64,000 bases of DNA from Dactylorhiza incarnata (lineage: Eukaryota > Streptophyta > Magnoliopsida > Asparagales > Orchidaceae): contig JAWHQI010000121.1 of assembly GCA_033032865.1 (NCBI GenBank), positions 620,001-684,000 of the forward strand, in the 5' to 3' direction. Positions within the stretch are counted from its first letter, which is position 1. Every line of letters begins with the position of its first letter. The position numbers and the translations under genes are program-made. Below are positions 54,439 through 64,000 of this stretch, one piece after another. Below the pieces are notes generated by a model that did no database searches, was not told the origin of the DNA, and saw nothing but the letters and a program-made list of their open reading frames with translations.

Positions 54439-56673
54439 CTTACAATTATATATGCTTTACAAACTGTATTCACTTATTTTAATAACTTCTTCGTCGGTGT
54501 GAGATTTTAATTACTTCAAAATTTATTATTTTATAATTCAACTTTTTTTTTGAATGCATAATTATGTAGATAGATATTATAATTTAAATTATTTTGAAAT
54601 AAAAAAATTTGACGACATTAAATAAAAAAAATAAGAATAGTATTGACATTATGAATGCTTCACCAAATGAGATTTTTCAATTTTATATAGTATATATATA
54701 CACACACAAACTAGCATCTTCATCCGTGCTCGATGCTCTCCGGCGGGCTTTGCCCGCACCCAAGCGGGTTGCGCCCACATTCAACGGTTAGAAATTGAAC
54801 GGCTGGAAAATAAGATTGACGCATCCTAATTAATCAAAATAAGTACATGAAATTTTCCCTAGTCATCATAATTATTAGGCGGGCCCCACTCCTCTTTCTG
54901 TGGCGGAACTAGGATTTTAATCCGACCCGGACACCAAATAAAACGTCAAAGTGCTAGCAGAAAACACGACTCTAAATGAGATAAGACTGCACAAACCGAA
55001 CGATAAAACCTTTTGTTATTGTTCATCTCCACTAGTACCAAAACATCAAGCAAAGGTACCAGGATTGAAGTATTGATTCCTTGTAATCAAGAGTACACTT
55101 TTAGCATTTAAAATTATAATTTCTTCTTTCTAAATTTCTTTGTAAATAATAGATGTAGCCAACAATATTTTTCCTCCCAAAGGATTGTAATCAACAACTG
55201 CAAAGGTCAATCAAGAAACATATGAAACTTCAATAGAAATAACTGCAGTCTTCTATACTGATTATCCATCGCAACGAGTTCATTTTCAGTGTTATCCCAG
55301 TGTAATCACCACTTCTCTCATCTTGAGCAGAGAATGTAGAATATACATTGTTCTCAAAATTGAAATCCCACTCCAGTCATGACTTTATTTACTTCATCTT
55401 TATTGAATTCTTGATTACAAAAAATATAAACATAATTCAGTTCGTTATTCAATAGAAATTAAAGATTGCACAGAGGACCCTTTGAGTTTACGAATGTGAT
55501 CTCTTGTGTTAGAAACAAGATTCTCACTCGAATATCCAAAACTCCCAAATGAGTCAACACATGTTTAATTAAAATCACATACACACAAATATTGATAGAA
55601 ACCGAGTCAGGAAAATAAGCAAACAGTTACCGTGCATGATATTTCATCAGCAGGAGCATTTCTTCTTCAACACGTCAACCACCGAAACATCAAACATCCA
55701 CCATGTACAACAAAGATCATAAGAGAATAAAGAATCATACCTCACTGAATTAAAAGAATGCAGAATGATACCTCACGGCTCAAACTAACTTGTATCCACT
55801 TTCCTGTCACCTTGCAGGAATCAATTAGATAATCAAGTTTAGGGTTTACCAATTACCGGATAGCAGGAAAAATCAGCGAACACCTCGATGTCTAAGACCA
55901 AGGAGCTGCGAACACCTCGTCGATGAAGGAAGCAGAGCTCGTGACTTGCATTCTGATAATAGAAGCAAGAGGCGAAGGATAAAGATCATCCCCTGCAGCG
56001 CCAACACCATCGTCCGTTGTCCAATCGCCCAGCCACCGTCCTAGAGAAGCAGTAGCTGCCTCCGTGCCATTCGTCGTCACCTCTAAAGACGGAGGGAGAA
56101 GTGGGAAGCGGAATGGAAGCTGTCTCTGTGCTTAAGCCATGAGGATATAAGACAGACTCGCGAAAACACACCCGAGCACGTGCCCGGGTGTGTCTGGGTC
56201 CGCCGGGCTCTTTCTCTCTTTCTCATGAAGTGGTAGAGCAATCATTTTTTTTCTTAAAAATTGTGCGGCCCCACTCCACTCTCTCTTCCTCCTTCTCATT
56301 GCTCTAATGGTATGAGAGCGTTGTCATACGTGAGATCAGTGGATTTCATAAATCGTTGTATGTATGTATGTATATATATATATAAATATATATAATTTTT
56401 ATAACTTTGAAATTACATCAATAATGGATTTAATTTATTTAATGATGTCACATTACTAACATATTCTTGAAATGTATCTATATTTATACTATATATTAAA
56501 AAAATTATTTTTTTTCCTTTCAATGTTATCATTATTTCCTCTTAATTACACTTATGTTTATAACTATTTTTAAAATATAAAAATAATTAGAATAAATAAA
56601 AGCATAGAAATTATATAAACATTATAATGATACAATTTAAAAACTAAAATATAATTAAACTATATTATATCAT
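54439..56673. other. AT-rich intergenic DNA between H and G
   Basis: No recognised gene. 54700-54770 has GCGGGCTTTGCCCGC (a perfect short hairpin) next to CTAG when read on the minus strand, a possible Helitron end. 54880-56300 is bounded by similar strings (GGCCCCACTCCTCTTTCT and GGCCCCACTCCACTCTCT) and a weak inverted GACCCGGACACC motif. Its minus strand has a 60-90-codon open stretch (55892-56171) without family resemblance. 56370-56670 is TA-rich. Confidence 0.45.
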
Positions 56674-57893
56674 TGTAAGGGAAATGATTTATCTTAATCC
56701 CTAGAATTAAGAAGAATATAAATTCTAAGTATGAAAAATTAGGCTAAGTAAATATGCGTCGAATAGTATTCGACGCAACGTCGAAATACATTCGACGTCT
56801 CTCTCAGAATGAGTTGAAGTAACTCTTAGAAGAATTCAACGCATTCTATGTCGACGTTACTCTGACTTCTAGTCGACGCATCTAGTGAAGTCGACGCTCC
56901 TTCCTTATTCTCCTCTTAACGTTCAATCAGGATGAATTCGACGCTTACGTCGAATAGTAATCGACGCACGTCAATATCTACAAGAAATTCAAAAACACGC
57001 CAGATCTCTTTCCTTCTTTCTGTAGATCTGATTTATATGGAATGATATTATTCTTTTATAGTCGTTCTGAATCAGCTTTTCCATCTATTTGATTCTTGGC
57101 TAATTTGATTAAGATTGTTATGGATATTATTTGAAATCAGAATGAATTCTTTTCTTTCTACAGAAATATTCATTATGGAAACTCTTATCTCTTCCTAATT
57201 TTCTGTCTGCTAATTAATTATTCCCCTTTAGCAATATCTTTTAAACAAAGCTATAAATAAGGAGGAGATCGGCAGAGAATGACAACAAGTGTACCACCAT
57301 ATTCATTTTGAAAAAGAGGAAGAGCTCCCAAGTGAAAAGAGAGACAATTGAGAAATAGTGCTGCAACAAAGATCAAGCTTTCTTCTCCTCATTCTGAAGC
57401 CATACTGCTACAAACTCTGATAACTCTCAGTAAAAGAGAGAAAAGGCTCACAATCTCCTTCTCACTATAGAAGAGAGATTTCATTCACTATTTCTTGTGC
57501 TTCTAATCTTCTTGCTAGGAAGAAGATTCTTTCTTGTTTCAAATACTTCTTCTTCTCTTTCTAATTTCATTTTCAAATATTGTAAAAGAGTTTTTAGAAT
57601 CTCTCTTAAAAAAATTCAGTTGTACTGGTTCTAAGAGTCTCCTTTTCAAAAGACTCAGGCTGGTTCTAAGAGTCTCCTTATCAAAAGACTCAGGCTGGTT
57701 CTAAGAGTCTCCTTATCAAAAGACTCAGTGCAAGATAGTGAATTCCTACCAAAGGGGGTAGAAGAGTGGACTACCCAAAGTTTGGGGAACCACTATATTT
57801 CTTTGTGTTGTGTTGTGATTTTCTTCTTGTTATTTTCCTTCTTTATTTGCTTAATTCTTGTTGGTGTGTGGGAAACTTAAATCTGTGATTATT

Positions 57894-57937
<44 letters not shown>

Positions 57938-58020
57938 GCACAAAGTATTTTTAATCTCTATCCACCCCCCCCCCCCCCCCCCCTCTAGAGAATTCTAGTG
58001 AGGTTAACTCTGCACTTTCA
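56674..58020 (+). repeat. Element G 5' LTR
   Basis: TGTAAGGGAAATG to GCACTTTCA, 1,347 bp, similar to the F LTR throughout. The 21-bp palindrome is at 56756-56776. CTATAAATAAGG lies near 57250-57261, the GAGTC...GACTC tandem units at 57615-57730, and a TA-run and C-run near the end. Confidence 0.93.
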
Positions 58021-58022
58021 AT

Positions 58023-58034
58023 TGGTATCAGAGC
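58023..58034 (+). promoter_or_regulatory. Primer binding site of element G
   Basis: TGGTATCAGAGC, exact tRNA-iMet complement, two bases after the LTR. Confidence 0.95.
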
Positions 58035-58130
58035 TAGGTTGATCTAAAAAGGTTAACTCCTTGATCAAAAAGATCCCACCTCTTATTTATATATATATAT
58101 ATATATATATTTCTAAAAATTATTTTTCAC

Positions 58131-58846
58131 ATGGCACAAATCAAAGATTATGCTTCCACCAGACCACCAATGTGCAAGCTTGAAAAGTTTGCAGTTTGGA
58201 AAACAAGAATTAGGATTTATATGAATTCTATTGATGAAGAATTATTTAATGTTATCTTGACAGGTCCTACCAAGCCTTTTAGAAGAGACTCAAGTGGTGA
58301 AGTGACTCAAACACTTGTCCCAAAGGCTGAGTGGACAGTTGAAGAAAAGAAGGCAGGAACATGGGATGCAAAAGCTGTGAACATTCTTGTCTCAACCCTC
58401 TCAGATGAAATCTTTCAAAAGGTTGTTGACTATGAATCAGCCAAAGAAATCTGGGAGGCTGTCATAAAGATGATAGAAGGAAGTGCTGATGAAAGAAAAG
58501 ATAGGAAGGCTCTATTAATCTCTCAATATGAGAATTTCCAAAAGAAGAAGAAGAAAGCATCTCTGAGATGTATGACAGATTCAGTCTGATCATTAATCAA
58601 TTAAGAAGCCTGGATAGAGATCTCTCTCTCTCTCACAGAGATCAATGACAAACTGTTAATGGGTCTCCCAAGTTCATGGGACTCAAGAATATGGGCAATA
58701 AGAGATACAAGAGGACAAAGGGAAATTTCAACAGATGCTCTCTTAGGAAAACTCAAATCCTATGAGCAACTGCTGAAAACCAGAGAAGAGAAGAAAAGAA
58801 GAGAAAACACTCCAACCTCTTCAAAAGACAGGAACATTCCATTAAA
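58131..58846 (+). pseudogene. gag: Element G gag, 5' part
   Basis: ATG at 58131 (MAQIKDYASTRPPMCKLEKF), with FAVWKTRIRIYMNSID and ALLISQYENFQKK. A frame change in an AAG-repeat near 58548 and a second in a TC-repeat near 58630 restore the frame for ISTDALLGKLKSYEQLLKTR. It is cut at 58846 by the CACTA element. The two small frame changes are both in simple repeats, so replication slippage is likely. Confidence 0.88.
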
Positions 58847-59799
58847 CACTACAACAAACTGCACTTATAGTAAGGACCTAATTCGTTACAATAAGTGCCA
58901 AAATTCGTTACATAAACTCTTTGGTAACGAAAAAAACTTTTAGTAACGGTCCTCCTCTAAAGCTCGACGCTAAAGGTTATTGTAAAGAATGTATGCATGT
59001 CGTTACAAATAAATTAATTGTAACAAACGATACTTTCTCACCAAAAAGAGATTCTTCCTCACAATAAATTGGTCACAATAAATATTATTTCGTTACGAAT
59101 GTTTTTTTTCCTTAAAAAAAACAGTTACGATTAAAACTATTTCGTTACAAATATTTTATTTTTTCCTCACTAAAAAAAACTAACTTCGTTACAATAAAGT
59201 ATAATAAACATTATTTCGTTACAATAGATTAAACAATAGTAACGAAAAAATCGTTACATTTGTTTTCCATTCTTCTTACTACAGCCAATTCATTTATATA
59301 TCAAAAATATTCCATTTCTATTTTTTGTGTACCTGAGATTTTTTTACAAATAATAATCTTGAAAACACACATTTAATATTTCATAACAAGATCAACATGT
59401 ATTTATTCACACCAAAAAGTATTACATAGAGTACAAGTTATTATCATCTCTTCTAAAATAATACAATATTACATTACAAGATCAACATGTTTCTAATAAA
59501 TCTTTCGTCATTTTTCGGAAAATGAATCGTCCATCACTTTCTGACTAATAAATCTTTCGTCACTTGCCGGTCAATGCTCGAGCACCCTACAAATAAAAGA
59601 GAGCAATTAAGATCACCCTACAAATAAATGAGAGCAAAAACATCCATACAAACTCACATCCATACGTACATAATCCATACACACCCCATTAAACAAGCGT
59701 ACAATAAAACACACACTTGCCGCCCGTTGTTTAGTTCACACTGAAATTAAGGACATGAGGGAGTTCACTGTTTAGTTGTAATGTTCTGAAATTAAGATC

Positions 59800-60180
59800 A
59801 CCTGTTAATCACACTTCAATGCACTTAAAATCACACACTTCACTACACAACTCTTTAAAACGTACAACACGCACACAGTTTACTGCACTTAACATTGATC
59901 GCACACACTTCACTGCACAACTCTTAAAACAACACACACATGCACACATTTCACTGCACTTAACATCACACGCGCACATACAAAACTCATAAAAACAGCA
60001 CACTGCACTTAACATCACACACACATAACTCTTAAAAATAGCACACACATACACACAGACATTTCAATTCACTTAACATCACACACACTTCACTACACAA
60101 CTCTTAAAAACACCACACACACACACACACTTCACTGCACTTAACATTTCACTCCCTTTACTACACAGCTCTTAAAAACA
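59800..60180. repeat. Degenerate tandem repeat inside the CACTA element
   Basis: Repeats of about 50-65 bp around CTTCACTGCACTTAACATCACAC with ACAC-rich spacers. Minus-strand Cys-rich open frames here are translations of the repeat. Confidence 0.75.
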
Positions 60181-60424
60181 ACAAACACACACACTCACAC
60201 ACTGACACATACACTTAGCTGCAATTTTTCCAAACTGCACATGCACTTTTCCCAAACTGCACATGCAGTTTGCCCAAACTGCACATGCACACACACATGT
60301 TTAAAAAGTATTTCTTGATGTTTGTGTGTTTGGTTGTCCGTGTCTGTGTGTGTGCATGTGTCTGGGTTTGAGCCCCGACACATGCAATACGCGCTAGCTC
60401 TCAAGCAAAAAAAAGGAAAACTAC

Positions 60425-60565
60425 ACGCACGAGAGTGCATTTGTGTGTGCGCGCGAGTGCATTTGCGTGCACGCGAGAGTGCTGTTGCGTGCGCGCGAGA
60501 GTGCATTTGCGTGCGCGCGAGAGTAAATTTGTGTGCGCGAGAGAGTGCATTTGCGTGCACGCGGG
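60425..60565. repeat. GC-rich minisatellite inside the CACTA element
   Basis: About seven units of roughly 20-22 bp around GTGCATTTGCGTGCGCGCGA, with alternating GTGCGCGC runs. Open frames on both strands are repeat translations. Confidence 0.8.
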
Positions 60566-61836
60566 TTCGTGCGTGATTTTATTTTAATTCCAAAATCTTT
60601 ACCATATATAAAGAAATATCAAACTCATGAATTTTAAAGCCATTGATATGATCACGACCTTTGAATCTGACATGATATTTCATCAGCTGTCGGATCAAAT
60701 CGCTCCCTCTCTCTCTCTCTCTCCACTTTTTCATAGGCCTCCTAAACCTACTAGGGGGTGACCTAAAACTATAAAGGTGTAGAGTACCCTACAACATGAA
60801 ATTACGATTTTACCTCTAAATTTATTGAAAAATGAGTGTCTTATGACCTGTTTTTTAATCTCACAAATTTTGTCAATGGTGAGAATTGAACCCAGGTCTC
60901 CACTATGTCAACCAAAGATGACAACCATCACACCATATGGTTATTGTTGAACAAAATTAAATTAAGTTTTATATAACCGATATAAATATAGATCGCCCCC
61001 GCAGAAAGTCGCCGCCCCTGGCGAATATGACCCCCGTCAAATGTCGCCGCCCCTGCCGAATGTCGCCGCCCGCACGGGGGGCCCCGTGCCCTGTCACCCG
61101 TTATATTAAAAAATTAATGTCATATTAATTTGCATTCATTTTTACATTTAATATATTTTTAATTTTTAGTTTGTTTTGTTCAAATTTTTATGGAGGGAAA
61201 TTTTCATCTGTATATTTCATTCATTCATGTGAGAGAGAGATAGAGCTGCATGGGAGAGAGGCAGAAAAACTTTTATAAAAAGTTAAAGATTTATAAAAAA
61301 CCCCGTACGCGCAAAAATACATGTCGCAATAGTACCACATATCTGCGACAGCCGCGCACGGATGTTTGCGAGTTGTAGGAGTACTGTCGTCGCGTTAGAG
61401 CACTATCGAGGCGGGGTACTGTCGCGCGCATACAAATTTTTTTTCTTCAAAAAAATAAAAATTCAAAACTTTGATAATAAAATTGTAAAAAAATTGAAAA
61501 TAAAATATGATATATTTTTTGTAACAAAACTTTAATAATAAAATATTACTATTAGTAAGGACAATATTTTTGTCACAAAAAACTTTCATGATGTGGTTAC
61601 AATTGATGCTTATTGTGAGAAAAGTTTTCTATTTGTAACGTAACATTAGTGTTGTTACAAATACTTACAGTTATAGTGACGAATTAATTATTATTGTAAC
61701 AAAATTTAAAATATTCGTTACAAAAAAGTAATTTTTTGTAACAACAAAAAAAATTTGTTACTAAATATAACTATTAGTAACAAACTGTGTTTCAGTTATA
61801 TTTCAGTCCTTACAACAGGTGCAGTTTGTTGTAGTG

Positions 61837-63445
61837 AAAAGCAACAGAAGAAAGAACCTCTGTCACTGAAGAAGAACTATTCTGTTTCATGGCTAGAAAA
61901 TTCAAGAAATGGGCCAGGACAGATGGATCTAGAAGGAGAGAGTCAAAACCAAGGTATGACAAAACTCCCACTAAAGAAATTGTGTGTTATTCTTGCAGGA
62001 AACCTGGACATATTGCCCCAGAATGTCCAAAAAATGCTGAGACAAAGAAAGATCTGAAAAAGAAAGATCTCAAGAAAAAGGGGAAGAAGAAAGAAAGAGG
62101 CTTTATTGCAGAAGCCTGGTGTGAACCAGACTCTGAGGACAGCTCCTCTTCTAAAAGTGACAATGAAGAGTCTAAGCAAGAAGATCTATGCTTAATGGCT
62201 CTTGAAAGCTCAAAGAAAGATGATGTTGTTGAATCATGGAGTGAGACAGGATCAGAAGAAAGCATATCATCTAAAGATAGCCTTATTCTCATAGATGAAT
62301 CTGAGGATAAGGATGAGGTAAGCATTTTTAATGAAATAGACTTCTCATGTGATGATTTCAAAAACAACTTTAGAGGATTATGTTTAGCTCAACTAAAAGC
62401 TAAGCAAGAAATTAAGGATCTAAAAGAACAAATTAATATGGTTAAAAACCAGAGAAATAGAGAGGCTACATGCTCTAAAAACTATGAATTAAGGGCTAAC
62501 ATCATAGAAAAGGAAATAGAAAGGGCTAGAATAGAAAACCAGCTCCTTAAGGATAAGGTATCCCAGGCAAAAGCTTTTGAAGAATCAATAAAAATGAGAA
62601 GCCAAACACTTAAGGAAATCACTGAACAACAAACAAGGAGACATAAAAATCTTGGGCTAGGGGCTGATCCCTCAACCAGCCTAATTCCATCCAACAAACC
62701 TGCTTGGATGAGCCCTGTAAAATTCACTAAACCCATCAAATCAACAAACCAAGAAGAAGACTCACAAAATAAGGTAGAAGACTTTAAGGAAATAAACCAA
62801 TTTGATGAAACATCATACTATTCAGCTGATGACTCTCAAACTTCTTCTGAGAAGGCAACTAGGCCAAAAGAAACAACTTATAAAGAAATAAAATCAGAAA
62901 AAGGGAAAAATAAAATCTGTGAAGACACAATTGCGTCGACTTCATATCGACGCAAGAATGATAGTGCTTCGAATTCTACTCGACGCAATCTCTCAGATGC
63001 CTCGACCTCAACTCGACGCTTGAATAAAAGTACGTCGACATCCAATCGACGCAACTTCTTCCATGCATCGATACCAGATCAACGCAATCTGAAGAAAGCG
63101 CCGAATATATATCAACGCAACTATCAACATACGTCGAATAGATATCGACGCATAAAAACTCAGAGCAACTTAAATGCCTATCCTCCAAAAACCTTCCATC
63201 TTAACCCCAATTCAGGACCCTTTCATCCTGATCGAAATTTTTATCCTCATCAAAACTTCTATTCTAATAAAAAATCTTTTAATAACCAAAATTACTATCC
63301 TGATCAAAACTTTTATCCTAATCACCATCTCTATTCCTCCCTAAACTCAAATTTCCTTAGTCAAAAGAAAATTAGGTGTTATATTTGCAATAAAATTGGC
63401 CACACTGTCAACCAGTGTTGGCATAATCAATCAAATTGTTCTTAA
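61837..63445 (+). pseudogene. gag: Element G gag, 3' part with two zinc knuckles
   Basis: From MARKFKKWARTDGSRRR (61889) one frame is open for 518 codons. It has zinc knuckle 1 CYSCRKPGHIAPEC (about 61987-62028), a Lys-rich then acidic Ser-rich region, a coiled coil (about 62370-62640), and repeats of S/T-S-x-R-R-N coded by TCGACG hairpins (62932-63155). A Pro/Asn/Tyr-rich stretch (HPDRNFYPHQNFYSNKKSF) leads to knuckle 2 CYICNKIGHTVNQC near the C-terminus. Its junction with the 5' part is broken by the CACTA insertion. Two knuckles and a normal length make it the best Gag C-terminus here. Confidence 0.9.
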
Positions 63446-63889
63446 AATTAGTCCTAGAGTAATTTAGAAAACTTTAGGAATAGGAAGAAATAATTTCTCA
63501 AGAAAAACCCAGAATCTGTCAAATAAAGTCACGTCGACCTCGAATCGACGCACCGTCGATAACTCAGTTCAATAAATAAAATCGACGCATGCATCAATTC
63601 CAATCGACGCATACGTCGATAGGAAACCCTATCGTCCCAAACCAGACTATATTGACGCTCACGTCGAATTCCACTCGACGTAACGTCGACTTCATGAAAA
63701 CGAGCGACAATACTAAAATATTTTCGGTCACATCCACTGTTGTACCGAATAAGCCTCGAATTGTGACTCGTTTCGACGTTTCACCTGACTTAAATAGACT
63801 CTTCAGTTAGAAACCTTCACGACCTCTGCATCTTCCATCCTTCTTGCTCCTCAGTCCAACCATTTCTTCCTCTCTATCACTGACCTAAA
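63446..63889 (+). promoter_or_regulatory. Promoter-like block before the element G accessory ORF
   Basis: 63530-63690 is dense in CGTCGA/TCGACG pairs. TCGACGTTTCA follows at 63773-63783, then TTAAATAG at 63790-63797; the ATG is at 63890. Pol is absent from this interval. Same layout and an 11-base identity with element F. Confidence 0.6.
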
Positions 63890-64000
63890 ATGGCTCCTAA
63901 GACCAACTCAGGCTTTGACATTGACCTCGAATCTTTCCAAGCCGCCGTAGAAAATTACAAGAGCATCATAGCTCTGTTTACTGAAGCTGGATTAGACAAG
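63890..64000 (+). CDS. Element G 3' accessory ORF, first 37 codons
   Basis: MAPKTNSGFDIDLESFQAAV opens the frame and stays open to the window edge. The SGFDIDLESF part matches TGFDIDMDTF near the start of the B accessory ORF, and MAPK matches the C start. The rest is outside, so domains and integrity cannot be judged. Confidence 0.65.
   Translation, partial: MAPKTNSGFDIDLESFQAAVENYKSIIALFTEAGLDK

Larger units (their letters stand above)
58847..61836. mobile_element. Non-autonomous CACTA (En/Spm) transposon in element G gag
   Basis: Ends are CACTACAACAAACTGCAC and its exact complement (61819-61836), with AAA on both sides (58844-58846, 61837-61839) as the 3-bp duplication. Subterminal 250-300 bp at both ends have many GTTAC/GTAAC motifs such as TTCGTTACAA, the usual CACTA transposase-binding layout. 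The 2.99-kb interior has no transposase: ACACACTTCACTGCACTTAACATC-type repeats, minisatellites and AT-rich DNA. Confidence 0.93.
56674..64000 (+). mobile_element. Element G: copia-type element with gag and accessory ORF but no pol, right end outside window
   Basis: 5' LTR 56674-58020, primer site, gag (58131-63445, split by a CACTA element), a promoter-like block and the first 37 codons of the accessory ORF at the window edge. No protease, integrase, RT or RNase H lies between gag and the accessory ORF (63446-63890). LTR, gag and promoter block match element F. ATCAT at 56669-56673 should be the target duplication, but its partner is outside. Confidence 0.9.

Noticed and set aside
55892..56171. 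Minus-strand frames of about 60 codons in the H-G interval.
   Set aside because: Short, without known domain or conserved start; could be exon debris but there is no support.
60195..60576. His/Cys/Arg-rich frames on both strands in the CACTA interior.
   Set aside because: Translations of a minisatellite; both strands are open for the same reason.

Overview
The window is repeat-dense nuclear DNA of a flowering plant, most likely a eudicot. The evidence is Ty1/copia elements of the SIRE/Maximus type with tRNA-iMet primer sites, a plant CACTA element, and a plant-mobile-domain (PMD) gene with spliceosomal introns. The species cannot be named from sequence. I found no intact host gene, rRNA, tRNA or CRISPR array. 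Almost everything is nested transposons, and most coding regions are broken.

Layout, left to right. (A) A minus-strand copia element runs from the window edge to 12903, with its 5' LTR at 11438-12903. It is split by (B), a complete plus-strand copia element at 2985-11053 with target duplication TAGTG. 12904-14430 is non-coding DNA leading into (D), a gypsy-like LTR that starts at 14431. D is split by (C), a plus-strand copia element at 14655-23946 with duplication ACCTAT, and D resumes to about 25311. (E), a minus-strand copia element, covers 25350-45854 with duplication ACATT. Its 5' LTR is split by (F), a plus-strand copia element at 35391-45782 with duplication AAATA. (H) is an 8.4-kb DNA transposon at 45981-54429 with 17-bp perfect terminal inverted repeats and a perfect 9-bp target duplication. 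H carries a PMD-Ulp1 protease pseudogene, an atypical DDE transposase pseudogene, palindromic CCGCGG repeat arrays and an inserted foldback MITE. 54439-56673 is AT-rich DNA with no recognised gene. (G), another plus-strand copia element, starts at 56674 and leaves the window. Its gag is split by a 2,990-bp non-autonomous CACTA element at 58847-61836.

How the copia elements relate. C and E share LTR sequence, as do F and G. E has gag and pol but no 3' accessory ORF. C, B and G have gag plus a 3' accessory ORF and have lost all or nearly all of pol. F has gag, pol and the accessory ORF. This looks like autonomous and non-autonomous partners. In B, C, F and G the accessory ORF is preceded by its own promoter-like block, a cluster of TCGAC motifs followed by a TATA-like box 75-125 bp before the ATG. 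The same TCGAC motif is dense upstream of the LTR TATA boxes in all families.

The best candidates for something not previously described are three. The first is H: its transposase resembles a family I associate with animals, oomycetes and fungi, next to a plant PMD-Ulp1 gene. The second is an array of about fifteen hairpins with covarying stems in the transcribed part of the C/E LTRs. The third is the internal promoter block ahead of the accessory ORFs.
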